This document shows, in pieces, positions 35,201 through 45,711 of a DNA stretch of 64,000 nucleotides. The notes below the pieces were generated by a model. It ran no database searches, had not been told where the DNA came from, and worked only from the letters and a program-made list of their open reading frames with translations. The position numbers and the translations under genes were made by a program. Origin of the DNA: Lycium barbarum (lineage: Eukaryota > Streptophyta > Magnoliopsida > Solanales > Solanaceae); NCBI RefSeq assembly GCF_019175385.1, contig NC_083348.1:43856950-43920949 (forward strand), in the 5' to 3' direction. The first letter of the stretch is position 1; every line of letters starts with the position of its first letter.

Positions 35201-37345
35201 CCAGACACCTTCTTGAAGGCTTGCCATTTTCGTTCATCTGACTAAGAAAGTTCAGATGAACAGAATATTTTGCCTTCATGTTTATTAGTGTATACTGTAG
35301 ACACAGTAGACATTTCTGGTACCAACATTATCTGGGTGCACAGCTTTTATTTCCATCGTTAGGTTCATTTCCGTGTGTATATATTACATATACACACAGA
35401 GAGTATATAAGATATTACATTTGGTTTACTGAGTATATATTTGATTAAAGTATGTCTCTCTCTGTCTGAATGTCTAGATAAAGGTGTCACGGTGTTTGCT
35501 TCCTGGTTGCAGGGAAAAGCTGGATAAAATCAATGATGCTCACAGCCTCACTTTTCCCATTTTTGTGCTTTGGGATTGGTTTTATTCTAAACACGATTGC
35601 AATATTTTACGGGTCACTAGCAGCCATTCCCTTTGGTACAATGGTAGTTGTCTTTGTCATCTGGGCATTCATTTCCTTCCCCCTGGCTCTTCTTGGTACT
35701 GTTTTTGGAAGAAACTGGAGTGGTGCTCCAAACAATCCATGCCGTGTCAAGACCATACCTCGGCCTATTCCTGAGAAGAAATGGTATCTAACACCATCTG
35801 TAGTTTCCTTGATGGGAGGATTGCTGCCATTTGGAAGCATATTTATTGAGATGTATTTTGTCTTCACCTCCTTCTGGAATTACAAGGTAAAGTCTAACCT
35901 TCTGCGTGGACTGTAAACTACTCACTGAGTCACTTTGAATAACAAACTGAAGGGAAGAGTTGACAGATATAGATACAAAGAACTTAAATACAATCCTTCA
36001 ATTGATTTGAAATCGTTTCTAATTAATGAGTGAATTGATTCATGGATTTAAAATACAATGAGGGTTCAAGGAAAATAAAATTTAATTAAAGCATACTCCC
36101 TCCTCCCTTTGGTTGGTTAGTTTGCTTGTTCGTTTCGACCAGTTCTTAGTGTTTCATCTGCCACTGCTTAGATATGATTGGAAGTTGAGGGTCATGATTT
36201 ATGTTCATATATACATGGCAATGGGAATCTATGTTATTTCTGGGTTTGTAGGGTGCTCTTTCATTTTAATGTCAATGAAGATGTCGTGGAGAATAACTGG
36301 TAAAGATTGCATAGTTTAATGACAAGGGCGTTGCTTCTGAACAGGCAGATACCACATCCCTTTAGGCCTCTTCAGTTTATTCTCTTGTACCTGCAAAATT
36401 GGTTGCAATTTTTTTTTATTCACCTCTTCATCAGATGCTCTTATTTCAATTCGTTCCCTCCCTCCCCGATTATGGAGGGAAAATAAAAGGGGAGAGAGGA
36501 TCATACCTTTTTCATCCTTGGCGAGTGCGGGAAGGGGGCGGGGGGTCCTAACTGCTAAGGGACTTCAACCTACTCCCTTTATGTCATGATTTGTTGTAAT
36601 TTTCACATGTCCACTTTTTCAAATTGAAGAAGAATATATGAAGTAATGCCTTTTATCAGGTAGTGACATGCAATTTTCTTTGAAGCTGCTAGACTTTTGC
36701 AAAAATTTTAAGTCATTGCTAATCTGTTTTATTGTGTTCTTCTGCAGGTGTACTATGTTTATGGATTTATGCTTCTGGTCTTTCTGATCCTTATTATTGT
36801 CACCGTCTGCGTGACTATTGTGGGAACATACTTCCTACTAAATGCTGAAAATTATCATTGGCAGTGGACTTCGTTTTTCTCAGCTGCCTCTACAGCTGTC
36901 TATGTATACCTGTACTCAGTATATTATTACTATGTGAAGACTAAGATGTCAGGGTTTTTCCAGACCAGCTTCTACTTTGGCTACACACTGATGTTTTGTC
37001 TTGGCTTAGGGATTCTCTGCGGTGAGTATATCCACTCCAATTTTAAACATCATTCATGTGATACTGTGTTTGACTAGGATCTGCTTTTCATTTTAGAGGT
37101 TTACCTTAGTGTGATGGTTTATGTTAACTGTGGTTTTATGTCTCTCCCATTGCTCTGGACAAGAATGCATCTATTAATAAGTTAGTTTCTGTATGTTGCT
37201 TGTGAGAAATTACTGTGGCCTTTTGTTTTGTTTTATGCTGTTCTAATCAACCACGTCATAATGTCATCTATGGGCAGGTGCTGTTGGATTTTTGGGCTCT
37301 AATCTATTTGTGAGGAGGATTTATAGAAACATCAAATGTGACTGA
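29223..37345 (+). CDS. TMN1: Transmembrane 9 superfamily (nonaspanin) protein, TMN1/EMP12-like; 12 exons, 585 aa
   Basis: Multi-spanning endomembrane protein of the TM9SF/EMP70 family; plant members sit in the Golgi. Exons: 29223-29306, 31311-31500, 31580-31684, 33691-33708, 33811-33905, 33976-34128, 34395-34529, 34612-34778, 35053-35147, 35513-35886, 36748-37021, 37278-37345. All introns are GT-AG and the frame is unbroken (1,758 nt). A signal peptide ([22 protein letters not shown]) is followed by a lumenal domain of about 190 residues opening [20 protein letters not shown]. Nine hydrophobic segments follow from about residue 217 to 563. The tail ends RNIKCD, matching the KXD/E Golgi-retention signal described for Arabidopsis EMP12. 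Length fits the family (about 590). The closest protein I know is Arabidopsis TMN1 (EMP12). The start ATG is the first in its region and gives a proper signal peptide. The gene looks intact despite TE-filled introns. Confidence 0.95.
29474..29907. mobile_element. Inverted-repeat DNA element in intron 1 (outer MITE)
   Basis: A perfect 27-bp inverted repeat occurs at 29,474-29,500 and 29,881-29,907 (core ATTTACGCCACGTAGCC). It encloses about 380 bases, of which 256 are a Stowaway-type insert. This suggests a small non-autonomous DNA transposon of about 175 bp that was later hit by a second MITE. I could not define a target-site duplication, so the superfamily is unknown. Confidence 0.7.
29613..29868. 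mobile_element. Stowaway-like MITE in intron 1
   Basis: It starts CTCCCCCTCCCAATTTATGT and ends with a complementary AAATTGGGAAAGAGGGAG, flanked by TA on each side (29,611-29,612 and 29,869-29,870). Terminal CTCCCTC-type repeats and a TA duplication are the mark of Stowaway (Tc1/mariner-derived) MITEs. It is 256 bp and non-coding, and it interrupts the outer inverted-repeat element. Confidence 0.88.
29963..30031. repeat. 25-bp perfect inverted repeat at a MITE-MITE junction
   Basis: Arms at 29,963-29,987 and 30,007-30,031 (core GTAAGACAAACAAATTG) are separated by 19 bases that contain GGGAGTA. This looks like the right end of one Stowaway-family copy lying head to head with the left end of the next. 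Confidence 0.85.
30000..30249. mobile_element. Stowaway-family MITE copy 2 in intron 1
   Basis: The right end is ...AACAAATTGAAACCGAGGGAG followed by TA. The left end is the complementary GTTTCAATTTGTTTGTCTTAC, with the outermost CTCCCTC bases lost. The body shares long stretches with 30,519-30,699 (for example TTTAATTCCAACTTTCCAC and TTTAAGACCACAAGATTC). Confidence 0.75.
30519..30699. mobile_element. 5'-truncated MITE copy of the same family in intron 1
   Basis: It matches 30,053-30,249 over most of its length and ends AAATTGAAATGGAGGGAGTA. The left terminal repeat is missing. Confidence 0.75.
31934..32114 (+). mobile_element. Au-like tRNA-derived SINE in intron 3
   Basis: This 181-bp insert opens GAAGGGGAGCCTTGGCGTAA. 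It has an A-box-like TGGCGTAACTGG and a B box GGGTTCGAGCC, the internal RNA polymerase III promoter. It ends GGGCTGCCCTT and is flanked by a perfect 17-bp direct repeat (TAGTGTCTATTGTGGCA) at 31,917-31,933 and 32,115-32,131. Length, tRNA-like head and the AGCTTAGTGCACCGGGCTGCC tail match the widespread angiosperm Au SINE as I know it. It lies in the sense direction of the host intron. Confidence 0.93.
33691..33708 (+). other. TMN1: 18-nt micro-exon 4 of the TMN1-like gene
   Basis: The exon lies between TTTTTTCCAG and GTATGTG. It supplies six codons' worth of sequence, covering the conserved DDLPLWG stretch together with bases from exons 3 and 5. Without it the protein would lose the core of this motif, but the frame would be kept (18 is divisible by three). 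Confidence 0.9.
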
Positions 37346-38155
37346 TTTTCTGACAATGTCCTCCATTTTGGCTATGAGGTCAAGAAGTCTCAAGAACCAT
37401 GTATCTTTGTGGGTTTATTCTGTCAACTGACGGTAGGCGCCTCTGCCAGGAATTATCGGAGCCCTGAAAGTTTTCCTTGTTCTTTGGGCTGTAAGAGATT
37501 TCTTTTTTCCTTTTGTACTTAAAATTAGAAAGATTAGATAGTTCAAGGAATTCAAGGCTAGGTTTGTAAGGGTTTCGGACTGTCATTTTGGACACTCTAA
37601 AAGTACTGATCCCTGATTTTTGGTTGATGATTGCCAAGGAATGAAACTCCGGTTAGTTTTCTGGTTGGTGAACAAGTTAGGACCGTGATTTGGATATATA
37701 CATTGCATTTTTAAAAGCATAAACTGACTTTCCATCTACCCTCTCTAATTGAATATCAAATGCCCAAAAAGGTATATAGCTTTTCAGGAACTCCTGTATC
37801 ATTTAACCTTATGCTGCTTGTTTGGTTTAGCTTTGCTAATAAGACCCCCTTTCTCTTTTGTTTTGCTTTCGTTGGTTTCACTAGGTATATTTGTTCTTAA
37901 CCTAGAGTTGTCATTAGACTTTGGTGTGAGTCTGCTTTCGATAGGTTCAATCGATTTTGCAATAATTCACTTCAGCTTATTTATTACGTTACATAATCAC
38001 GAATTCACCTCTTATCAAATTATGGATTTTCTTCCTAATCTATCCTAAAGAGGAAAAAAAATGTCACGCTCCAAAATCACATGGTTGGTACTCATAACTC
38101 TATCTGCGCAAAGCGAATCAATTCATATGATACACCCTGATGATATGTATTTAAG
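37346..38155. other. 3' flank of the TMN1-like gene, no further gene seen
   Basis: This presumably holds the 3' UTR in its first few hundred bases. I see no decisive poly(A) signal, although AATAAA-like sequence is absent rather than ambiguous in the first 300 bases. Open frames (37,380-37,637 minus, 37,749-38,048 plus) have no recognisable product. Confidence 0.4.
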
Positions 38156-38372
38156 ATAAAAAACCGAAAATCGAACCAAACCGATTAAATAAATTGAAAT
38201 TTATCCGGGTTCGGTTTGGTTTGGTTTAAATTTTTTAAAAATCAATAATATTTGGTTTGGTTTTGATTTTACTAAAAACAAACAGAATAAAAAATTGAAC
38301 CGAACCGATAAATTTTATACATAAATTTATAATTTATATATTTTTTAAGAAAGTTTTTATTCATCTCTAATA

Positions 38373-38445
38373 GGAATAAGGTCTGCGTATACTCTATCCT
38401 TCCCAAACCCCACTTAGTGAGATTTTATTGGGTATGTTGTTGTTG
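38373..38445 (+). mobile_element. TS-like SINE 3' fragment
   Basis: GGAATAAGGTCTGCGTATAC... with CCCAAACCCCACTTAGTGAG and a TGTTGTTGTTG tail matches the 3' end of the tobacco TS SINE class. The tRNA-like head is absent. Confidence 0.7.
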
Positions 38446-38762
38446 AGCTTTATACCTTAAGCCCATTTCTAAAAAGAATTTCATGAATTCAAACTCATTT
38501 ATTCAAAGAAAAAACTATGAGATTTAACAAGATTTATTTTTTGTATTTCTTATAAACTTTATTCTCTTAATTAAAATCATAAATCTTAAGATATTTTCTC
38601 CATAACGCTGCCACAATAAAAGGGTAATAACGAATTATAAGTTGAAAAAATATAGAAAATTCTCTCCTAACAAAAATGAAAGAGATAAATACCGCTCGTT
38701 TTCTTAAAATCGAAAAACCAACCCAAACCAAACCACAGGGATTTGTTATGTTTCAAAGGCAA

Positions 38763-38885
38763 TAAAGGATGGGCTGTTGCCCGTCTAGTAAGCAATGGGG
38801 TGTTGCGGAAGCCCCGGCTGGGCCCGCCCTAAGGCTGGAAAGGAAGTTGCCCTTTCTGGCCCCTGGGCGAGGGACCCGGCAAAAT
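38763..38885. other. GC-rich island of unknown origin
   Basis: About 120 bases are strikingly GC-rich (for example GCCCCGGCTGGGCCCGCCC and CCCCTGGGCGAGGGACCCGG) inside very AT-rich hAT-like sequence. It holds no open frame of note. Composition would suit an organelle-derived fragment or another small mobile element; I cannot identify it. Confidence 0.4.
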
Positions 38886-39178
38886 TGGAAGCATTAAATC
38901 GCTAAACAATGCGTCGACTCCTTCCTTTATTCCTTTTGAAGCTGACCAAATCAATTTCCAATATCCTTCGCCCCTTATCTTCTCGTCTACCTTCTATTTT
39001 CCATCGATGGCTACAACCAAACCAATGGATATGTATTATTTGGTTTGATTTGGTTTTAATAATTTTAAAACCAACTAGATTGGTTTGGTTTCGGTTTTAA
39101 CCCAAAACTGTCCCATGAATACCCATAACTGCGATACATTTAAAAATTGAGCACGAAATAATATAAAAGGCTTAATAC

Positions 39179-42168
39179 TGTCACGACCCAACCCCGTAGG
39201 CCGTGACTAGTGTCCGTGCTGGACACCCAAACGTACCCAGTAACCCCAAACTAGCATATTAGCAGAATATATCAATATAAGAGTCAATTTGGCGTTACTA
39301 GATATCGCATATGCACAGATATAGCACATGGAAGCCGATAAGGCCATCACAGATCATAACAACCCAAAAACATATACAGAACCCACATGCATGTCTACAG
39401 ACCTCTACAGAACAAAACAGAATCATAAGACGGGACAGGGCCCCGTCGTACCCCTGAATAATATATATATGTACAATAGCAGAAGACTGTACCAAAATAT
39501 AGGCTCTGGATAAAAAGAGCGCTCCAAAATAGCGGAATAAGATCCTAAGCGGGCGGATCAGCAAACCTGTCGTCAGTACCTGCGCGGCATGAAAACGCAG
39601 CCCCCGAAGAAAGGGGGTCAGTACGGAATATGTAAAGCCGGAAGTACAGAGATAAAGTCATAACCGGAAACAGAACGAACAGAAAAAGAATGTAAAATCC
39701 AGAATATCAAATGCATATTTCCAAAACATAAGAAGTGTGTACAGAGACATATGCCATATCATATCCGGCCCCCGCCAAGGGATTCGGTAGACAGAACGTG
39801 GTCACCCCCGACGCTGGTGCCACAACACATAAGGATCAGAATAGGGGATAACCCCATAACATAGCATAACATATCCGATGGCCATATCAGATCATATCAT
39901 ATCAAAATAGTGTACATGGCACAGCATACTCCACAACCCATGTACATGTATACCTGCCCCCTCACATCGAGGCACGGCGAACAATGCAGTGGAAGTCGCT
40001 TGAGAACATATCCTGGCCCGGGCTCAGTGTGGGAAACATTGAGACATCCACGAGTGGAGTAGTGGGAAACTAAATGCAATAAGATACCATATATATTTCC
40101 AGAGACTCAATGAGGCATATCGAATGACAAATCAAAGCAATGAAATCGGACGGAATCATAGTAAGTGAATTTCGGATGTCATAATGGGTTACGGAGGCAT
40201 AATCTTTCTGAGATCGTTTCCAAGATTCAAAACAATTTATAAGACTTAACGGAATACTTAAAACAATTCTTTAGATAATAGTTAGAGGAGTAGTTAAGAC
40301 ATTTCCTTTAAAGCCGCTCGAAGACAAGTCATAAATACAAAAAGGTAAAATCGGAAATAGCGGGCCCACCTCGGGACAAACGAAGCGGTGGGCTCAAATT
40401 ACGTATTTTAAGCATATGGGGTCACTTATAGAGGTACTAGGGACATTTTATAACTTTCTAAACAATTTGCGAAAGTATACCTAAATCTTCCAACAAAGCA
40501 TACCTAAAGGGTTTAGTTCTATTGAATGAACAAGTGACAATTTCCAACGCGGATTCCGATGGACAGAATATATTCCGAGGCTCAAATCCGATCCTAGTAC
40601 ACCTAGGGCATGCCAAAAGAAGAATCGGGATAGCTTTACATACCTTATATGCGTCTCACGCTCGTCCAATCTCCAATCCCGTTTCACCCAGAATCTACAA
40701 ATGGTCACATTTACCAATTGTGAGTTTTAGATTCTACGAATTCAACTTAAATTCATATTTGTCTACCGAAATTTCGGCAGCACCTCCCCTATACATATAG
40801 CACCCCCGAGAATTCAACTCGGCCAAAACAATCAACAACAACCCAACAACAACATCAACAACATCAACAATCACAACAAAGCACAATATAATACACAACT
40901 AGTCTTCTTCTTAACATAATGCAATAACTTCCATTCCGACGCCAAATTTTCAAATCAACACCATCATACTCACATTTATTACTAATCAAAATCATTACAA
41001 TGCCGTTCGGAAGCATTTCATATCATTTCTATAATATATACCCAAGATATACAAAATATACAAACTTTCCACCAAAGCCATAATTCATCCACATCTTCAA
41101 ATTACTAACATACTTATTCCTAACATGTTTCCATCTTCTAAGTTCATCAACGATCATCATAGTTTGCACCTTAACAACTTAATTTCCATAATGTCATAAA
41201 ATCATACGAAAACGACATAAGCTTCTATATTCCATTTCGATGCAAACTTACATCATTTTACCTTCATTTACATTGCAAGGATCACAACAACACAACTAAC
41301 ACACTAAACAAACTTAATTCATTTCCATTCCACCAACTCCATATCACACGGCCAAACACCACATTACTAACCTCAACTAAATTCATTCAACTTTCATTTC
41401 CAATGTGAATCCCACTATAACCACAACTAAAACACAACATAAAATTCAACACACTATAGGTATACACATATACACACACACGGCTACATGCATATATATA
41501 TACCCACTTTGCAAACTTCCATTTCTCTATACTTTCAACTCATTTCTACATACTACAACACAAACAAGCCTTCATAACATAATAAAAAGGGATGAATTCT
41601 TACCTTTTTCTCCAATCTTCTTCACTTGTCCAAAGTGTGAGATTGATGAAACTAGTGCTCAATCTTCCAAAACAACTACACCAAGTTGTAGAGGGACCTT
41701 GAATTAGTAGGAATTCAACAATAAAATAATTTTAGAGGTAAGATTTTGAGGGATGATTTTTCTATGGCCAAACCCGAAATGGCTTGTGTTGTTGTTCTTG
41801 TTTTTCTTCTTTCTATTCTTTCTTGGTTTCTTGAAAATTCTAGTAGATGATTACCTTCTTATAATTAATTAGGCACATGGAAATTTAATTAAACCATGGG
41901 TTGGGCCTCACTTGGCCGGCCACCCCTTAAACATTGGGCCAATTTTTTTCATCCATTTTTTTGAGCCCAATGGCTTATGGAACACATTTTGTAATTTCCG
42001 AAACTAATTTTCAAAATTTCAATTTTGCCCTTGGCCTTCTTCAACGCTTCCACAACAATATCCTTTCACACACAACTCTTATGCTAAATGAAATCAATTA
42101 TGACCTTATTTCTTACAAGTCACAATTATTTCCAATTTTTCAAATGTGTGAAAACACGGGATATAACA
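39179..42168 (-). mobile_element. Solo LTR F (3.0 kb), Ty3/gypsy-type
   Basis: TGTCACGACCCAACCCCGTA...CACGGGATATAACA, 2,990 bp, flanked by AATAC on both sides (39,174-39,178 and 42,169-42,173). It is clearly related to the LTRs of B (same termini, the same GAAAGGGGGTCAGTACGGAA block, palindrome CCGAAATTTCGG at 40,766-40,777) but diverged. There is no internal domain, so it was left by LTR-LTR recombination. Its short open frames are not genes. Confidence 0.92.
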
Positions 42169-42245
42169 AATACATAGATAAATCCTTAAAACTTGTCGAT
42201 AAACTTCATCTAGGCACTCAACTACAATTTAGTCGAATTGGGCAC

Positions 42246-42425
42246 CAGTGGCGGAGCTAGTAAGAGCCAAGGGGATTCATCCGAATCTCCTTCGGCGAAA
42301 ACTTATACTGTATATACAAGGTAAAAAATGTATATATAGTAGTCTTTAAACCCCCTTGGCTTCTTCGTTTGTTTGCTTCTTTATAATTTTTAACCCTCTT
42401 TATTAAAATCTTGGCCTCGCCACTG
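42246..42425. mobile_element. 180-bp hAT-type MITE
   Basis: Terminal repeats are CAGTGGCGGAGC and, on the other side, GCCTCGCCACTG. It is flanked by the 8-bp duplication TTGGGCAC at 42,238-42,245 and 42,426-42,433. An 8-bp duplication and CAGTGGCGGAGC ends fit the hAT superfamily. It lies inside the Mutator-type MITE. Confidence 0.93.
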
Positions 42426-42840
42426 TTGGGCACTTGAACACATGGTAAAACGTTCATGTTAGACACTTTTGGTTCAAATTTTGAAAAAACTTTGCGCGCG
42501 TCTTCTCAAGTGTCTATTAGTAATTAAGTTAACCACATAAAATATCTCACCTCCTTTAGTTATGCACGTTAGCCTTAATTGGAACATGCCTGAGATTTTA
42601 TGGCTTATTGAGACTAATGCGTATAATTAAAGAAGTTGACATACTTTAAGTAGTTAACTTATTTATGTAATGGGAACTTGAGAATATGACACAAGTTTTT
42701 TAAAAATTTGAAACAAAAGTGTCTAATAGGAACAATTTTACATGTTTTCAGGCAACTGAAACAAATTTTGTAATACGAATGTCTAAATAAAATTTACTGG
42801 GATGTTTAAGGGATTATCTATGTATTAAGCTAATATAAAA

Positions 42841-43159
42841 AGGCGACACTTTTTCATTCATGCATACATGCCAAAAAAAGTAATCATAAATATAACGTAA
42901 ACATTGTCTATTGAACCTCTATGATAAAGAATGAATAGTCAACCGAGATATGTTCTCGGTGATATAAAAAGTGAAATTATCTGGCCTCCACAAAAGCAAA
43001 GTGGAGCCTCACCAAAATGAGATGTGGAGTGAAACAGTACTAGTCCCTTTGCATGTCACAACCCACACTTGTGACTTGTCCCTGAAATTTCTACTACGTA
43101 GAAATGTGAAGAAGAGGACGATCAAGGGTAGAGTTATCATTTAAATCACTTATGCAGGG
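42841..43159. other. AT-rich spacer, nothing recognised
   Basis: No conserved frame, repeat or RNA feature was seen here. Confidence 0.4.
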
Positions 43160-43949
43160 GTAAAATCGTAATTCTATATTGGTATCATAAATGCAGCTGC
43201 ATAATTCTAGAAGCATCGTTCTTTCTCTCCGACTTACCTCCATATTTTGGAAGACTATCTAATAATCAATGTATGGTTTGATATCTTTCAACTTTTGCCC
43301 ATCAGAATTCCCGATTCCATCTCTCTGTTTTTTTTTTCTTCCAATTTTCTTTTATTTTTATTTTTATTTTGGTCCTATTCATCTTCTTAACTCAACTGGG
43401 TGTTAAGATTTCAGGTATGCTTCTCTTTCAATTATGCCCAAATTTGTTCCATATATCTTCAGACTTTCCAATTGTTTGTGAAATTCAATGCTAATGTTGT
43501 TATTATTATGTCGATCTCTTCTTCAATGTTCTATGCGAAATTTCTTACTCTCTTCTGGCTTTGATATGTACCTTTTGTATGATCTTTATATTTGTTCTGA
43601 ATTTCCCTTTGTATCAGTGTGTTGATTATGGAAAATTTTATGGGTATATATTGATTTTATCCTTCTAATCCTTCTTTTCACTGGATTATGTACATGCATG
43701 TCGTTATTTTGCCCCAGTGACCCCAATAACAACATATACAAGGAAGAAGCAGGTAACAATTTAGAAGAAAAGGTGATAGATTTCAAACAACTTGTTATGT
43801 GTAAAATATAGTAATGTAATTGTAGCTAGATAAAACCTGCTAAGATGTAGGATAAATCATAAAAATGATCAAACATTTGAAAAAATACATGCCACTACAA
43901 GGGCTAGGAAATGTGAATAACCGAATATCATTTGGCCCCCTCACTATTT

Positions 43950-44068
43950 ACTTTTGTCTAATTGTTCAACATGCAATCAATATCTAAAATCACATTTTTC
44001 ATTACGCTTTAGAAAAAAACTAAAAAGGAAAAAATCTGATTTGATAATCAAATTTTAGAAATTTTGAC
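43950..44068 (+). repeat. Diverged ~115-bp direct repeat, copy 1
   Basis: It shares with 44,841-44,962 the order TACTTTTGT...AATTGTTCA...AAATCACATTTT...AAAAAGGAAAA...GATTTTGAC, with substitutions and small gaps. Confidence 0.6.
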
Positions 44069-44840
44069 TATTGTAAGTTTTTTAACATTCTCTAAATTTA
44101 AGTAGTTGCTATAGTCTTAATCCAGTCCTTTATTTTTAAGTGCATTCTGTTGTGCTCTATTCACTGATTTGTATACATGTCTCCTTATCTGTAAGGATAT
44201 GAGGATCATTTCACTCGAATTATCCTAGTTAAATTCTTCTATGACTGCTCTATGTGTGTCTGTTTGCTTCTTTTAGTTGGTGGAGCTGATAGCTTGGATC
44301 TGGAAGTTAGCTCATGTTAGCATATGCTTTAAATGTGGAAAAAATTAAATTAAATACAAGGAACAAGGAGTCATTATGATGATTATAAATGAAACAGAAA
44401 GGAAATGAGACTTTGCTAATTATTTACGTTTGATTGTAGTATTCCTAACTCTACACTCCAGTATTCACATGCTTGCTCCTTTGACTTTCATGCATTTCTT
44501 TCTCTTTCTTTTTCTAAAATCTCTTGGTTCACTCTTGGAATATATATGTGTCCTTTGATGGTGGAGCAGTTACAGTCCGGTCCATGACATTGGGTTGTGC
44601 ATATGCCATGCAGAGCTTCATTACACTGCTGGTGACTTCGTTCACACCATTCAAGTTCTTCATATGGGGCTTATCATGGGAGGAATGGCGCATATAGATG
44701 AGTCGAACCTCGCAATCGAAAAGGTGTAAAAAGAGAGCAGGAAGTGATCTCTTAGCTTCTTTGGCAGATTGAGGAGAAAAAGGTGAATGCAAGATTAAAT
44801 TTCTTTCTCAAGAAGCTAACGTAGCGAAGGTGAGTTCGTC

Positions 44841-44962
44841 ACTCGCAATCTACTTTTGTTAATTGTTCAGCTCGCAGTCGATATTCAGATCACATTTTCT
44901 CTAGCTTTATAAAAAACTTAAAAAGGAAAATGTGACTTTAAATTGAAATATAGAGATTTTGA
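44841..44962 (+). repeat. Diverged ~115-bp direct repeat, copy 2
   Basis: Partner of 43,950-44,068. It starts just after the GTGAGT donor-like site at 44,830. Confidence 0.6.
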
Positions 44963-45172
44963 CCTGGGTGATGAGTGTATATGACCTGGGATAGCTTTCA
45001 CCGGATTTGCCTGCAATCCTTCTTTGAGTAGTTTTTGTTAGTCATTGACTGAAAGTGCCATGATTTGGGACACAACAGACCAAGAAGAGAATACTTATTT
45101 TTATATGGATGAGACTTTGAAGCATGTTTGAATAGTTTTAGCTTTACTTTTATGTTATAATCAAACCCCCCT

Positions 45173-45173
<1 letters not shown>

Positions 45174-45205
<32 letters not shown>
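45174..45205. repeat. (CA)16 microsatellite
   Basis: An uninterrupted dinucleotide run. A minus-strand frame through it (MCVCVCVC...) is not a gene. Confidence 0.95.
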
Positions 45206-45208
<3 letters not shown>

Positions 45209-45711
45209 GAGAAAGAATATAAGAAATAACTGAACTTAATAGTTCAGTTATCCTCATGAGTCGTTGTGCACCTGATATTGGAGACATTACACGAAAACTG
45301 TATATTCTACTCTCCAATCAAAACTGGATGTTGAGTTAAAACATCTTTCAGATTTGAAAGAACTATTTGCGACCGGGATGGTTGCAAGAGCCAATTATAT
45401 TCTCTGAGTTACTTGGAAGAATCCAGCTGAATTGTAGCGCCTCTGTGGAGACTACATAGTTATGTCAGTTAATTCATCATGTATTGTTTTCCTCTCTATA
45501 TATATTTTTCTATATTATTTCTATCTAAAACTTATGGTTTTGGAATCAACGGCTTACCGTGGTAGCTAAATATAGATATGAGAGGTACAACAAGATAATG
45601 TTATTCCTAATTATTGTTTTGCTGGAGATGGGGATATCAGGTTTGTTTAATGCTTGATTTGATCTGGACGGGACTGTGGCACCTTTGCATCATGATCGTC
45701 TACTTGCTCAG

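Larger units (their letters stand above)
38156..39117. mobile_element. hAT-like element remnant with GGTTTGGTTT subterminal repeats
   Basis: Dense copies of AACCGAACCAAACCGAT and its complement lie at both sides (38,160-38,320 and 38,700-39,100). The right end reads CCATGAATACCCATA, near the CATGAACACCCCTA terminus of the better-preserved element at 54,809-56,128. No left terminal repeat or target duplication is visible, so this is a truncated or rearranged relative. It carries a SINE fragment and a GC-rich block. Confidence 0.6.
39169..42830. mobile_element. Mutator-type MITE interrupted by solo LTR F and a hAT MITE
   Basis: The left terminus GGCTTAATAC (39,169-39,178) continues after the LTR insert as ATAGATAAATCCTTAAA (from 42,174). 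The right terminus, read in reverse, is GCTTAATACATAGATAATCC. The imperfect terminal inverted repeat is about 45 bp. Flanks carry a 10-bp duplication, TAATATAAAA, at 39,159-39,168 and 42,831-42,840. Long TIRs and a 9-10-bp duplication point to the Mutator superfamily. Without the inserts the element would be about 480 bp and non-coding. Confidence 0.8.
43160..45711 (+). ncRNA. Possible spliced non-coding transcript (weak)
   Basis: A pyrimidine-rich leader-like stretch (43,215-43,414) ends TTTCAG/GTATGC. A segment 44,576-44,829 lies between GTTACAG and GCGAAG/GTGAGT. A segment 45,641-45,711 lies between GGATATCAG and GCTCAG/GTATAG. Donor sites are good, acceptors are mediocre. None of the segments has a long frame; the longest sense peptide in the middle one is about 37 residues (MTLGCAYAMQ...). 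A spliced lncRNA or a decayed gene would both fit. Splice-like sites arise by chance at this density, so this is a pointer only. Confidence 0.2.

Noticed and set aside
44576..44700. A microRNA precursor
   Set aside because: The stem has large bulges, and neither arm matches a conserved plant miRNA I know; kept only as a note under the weak ncRNA call.
43586..45204. Short minus-strand frames in the 43-45 kb region
   Set aside because: One is a (CA)n translation, the others have no recognisable domain or codon pattern.
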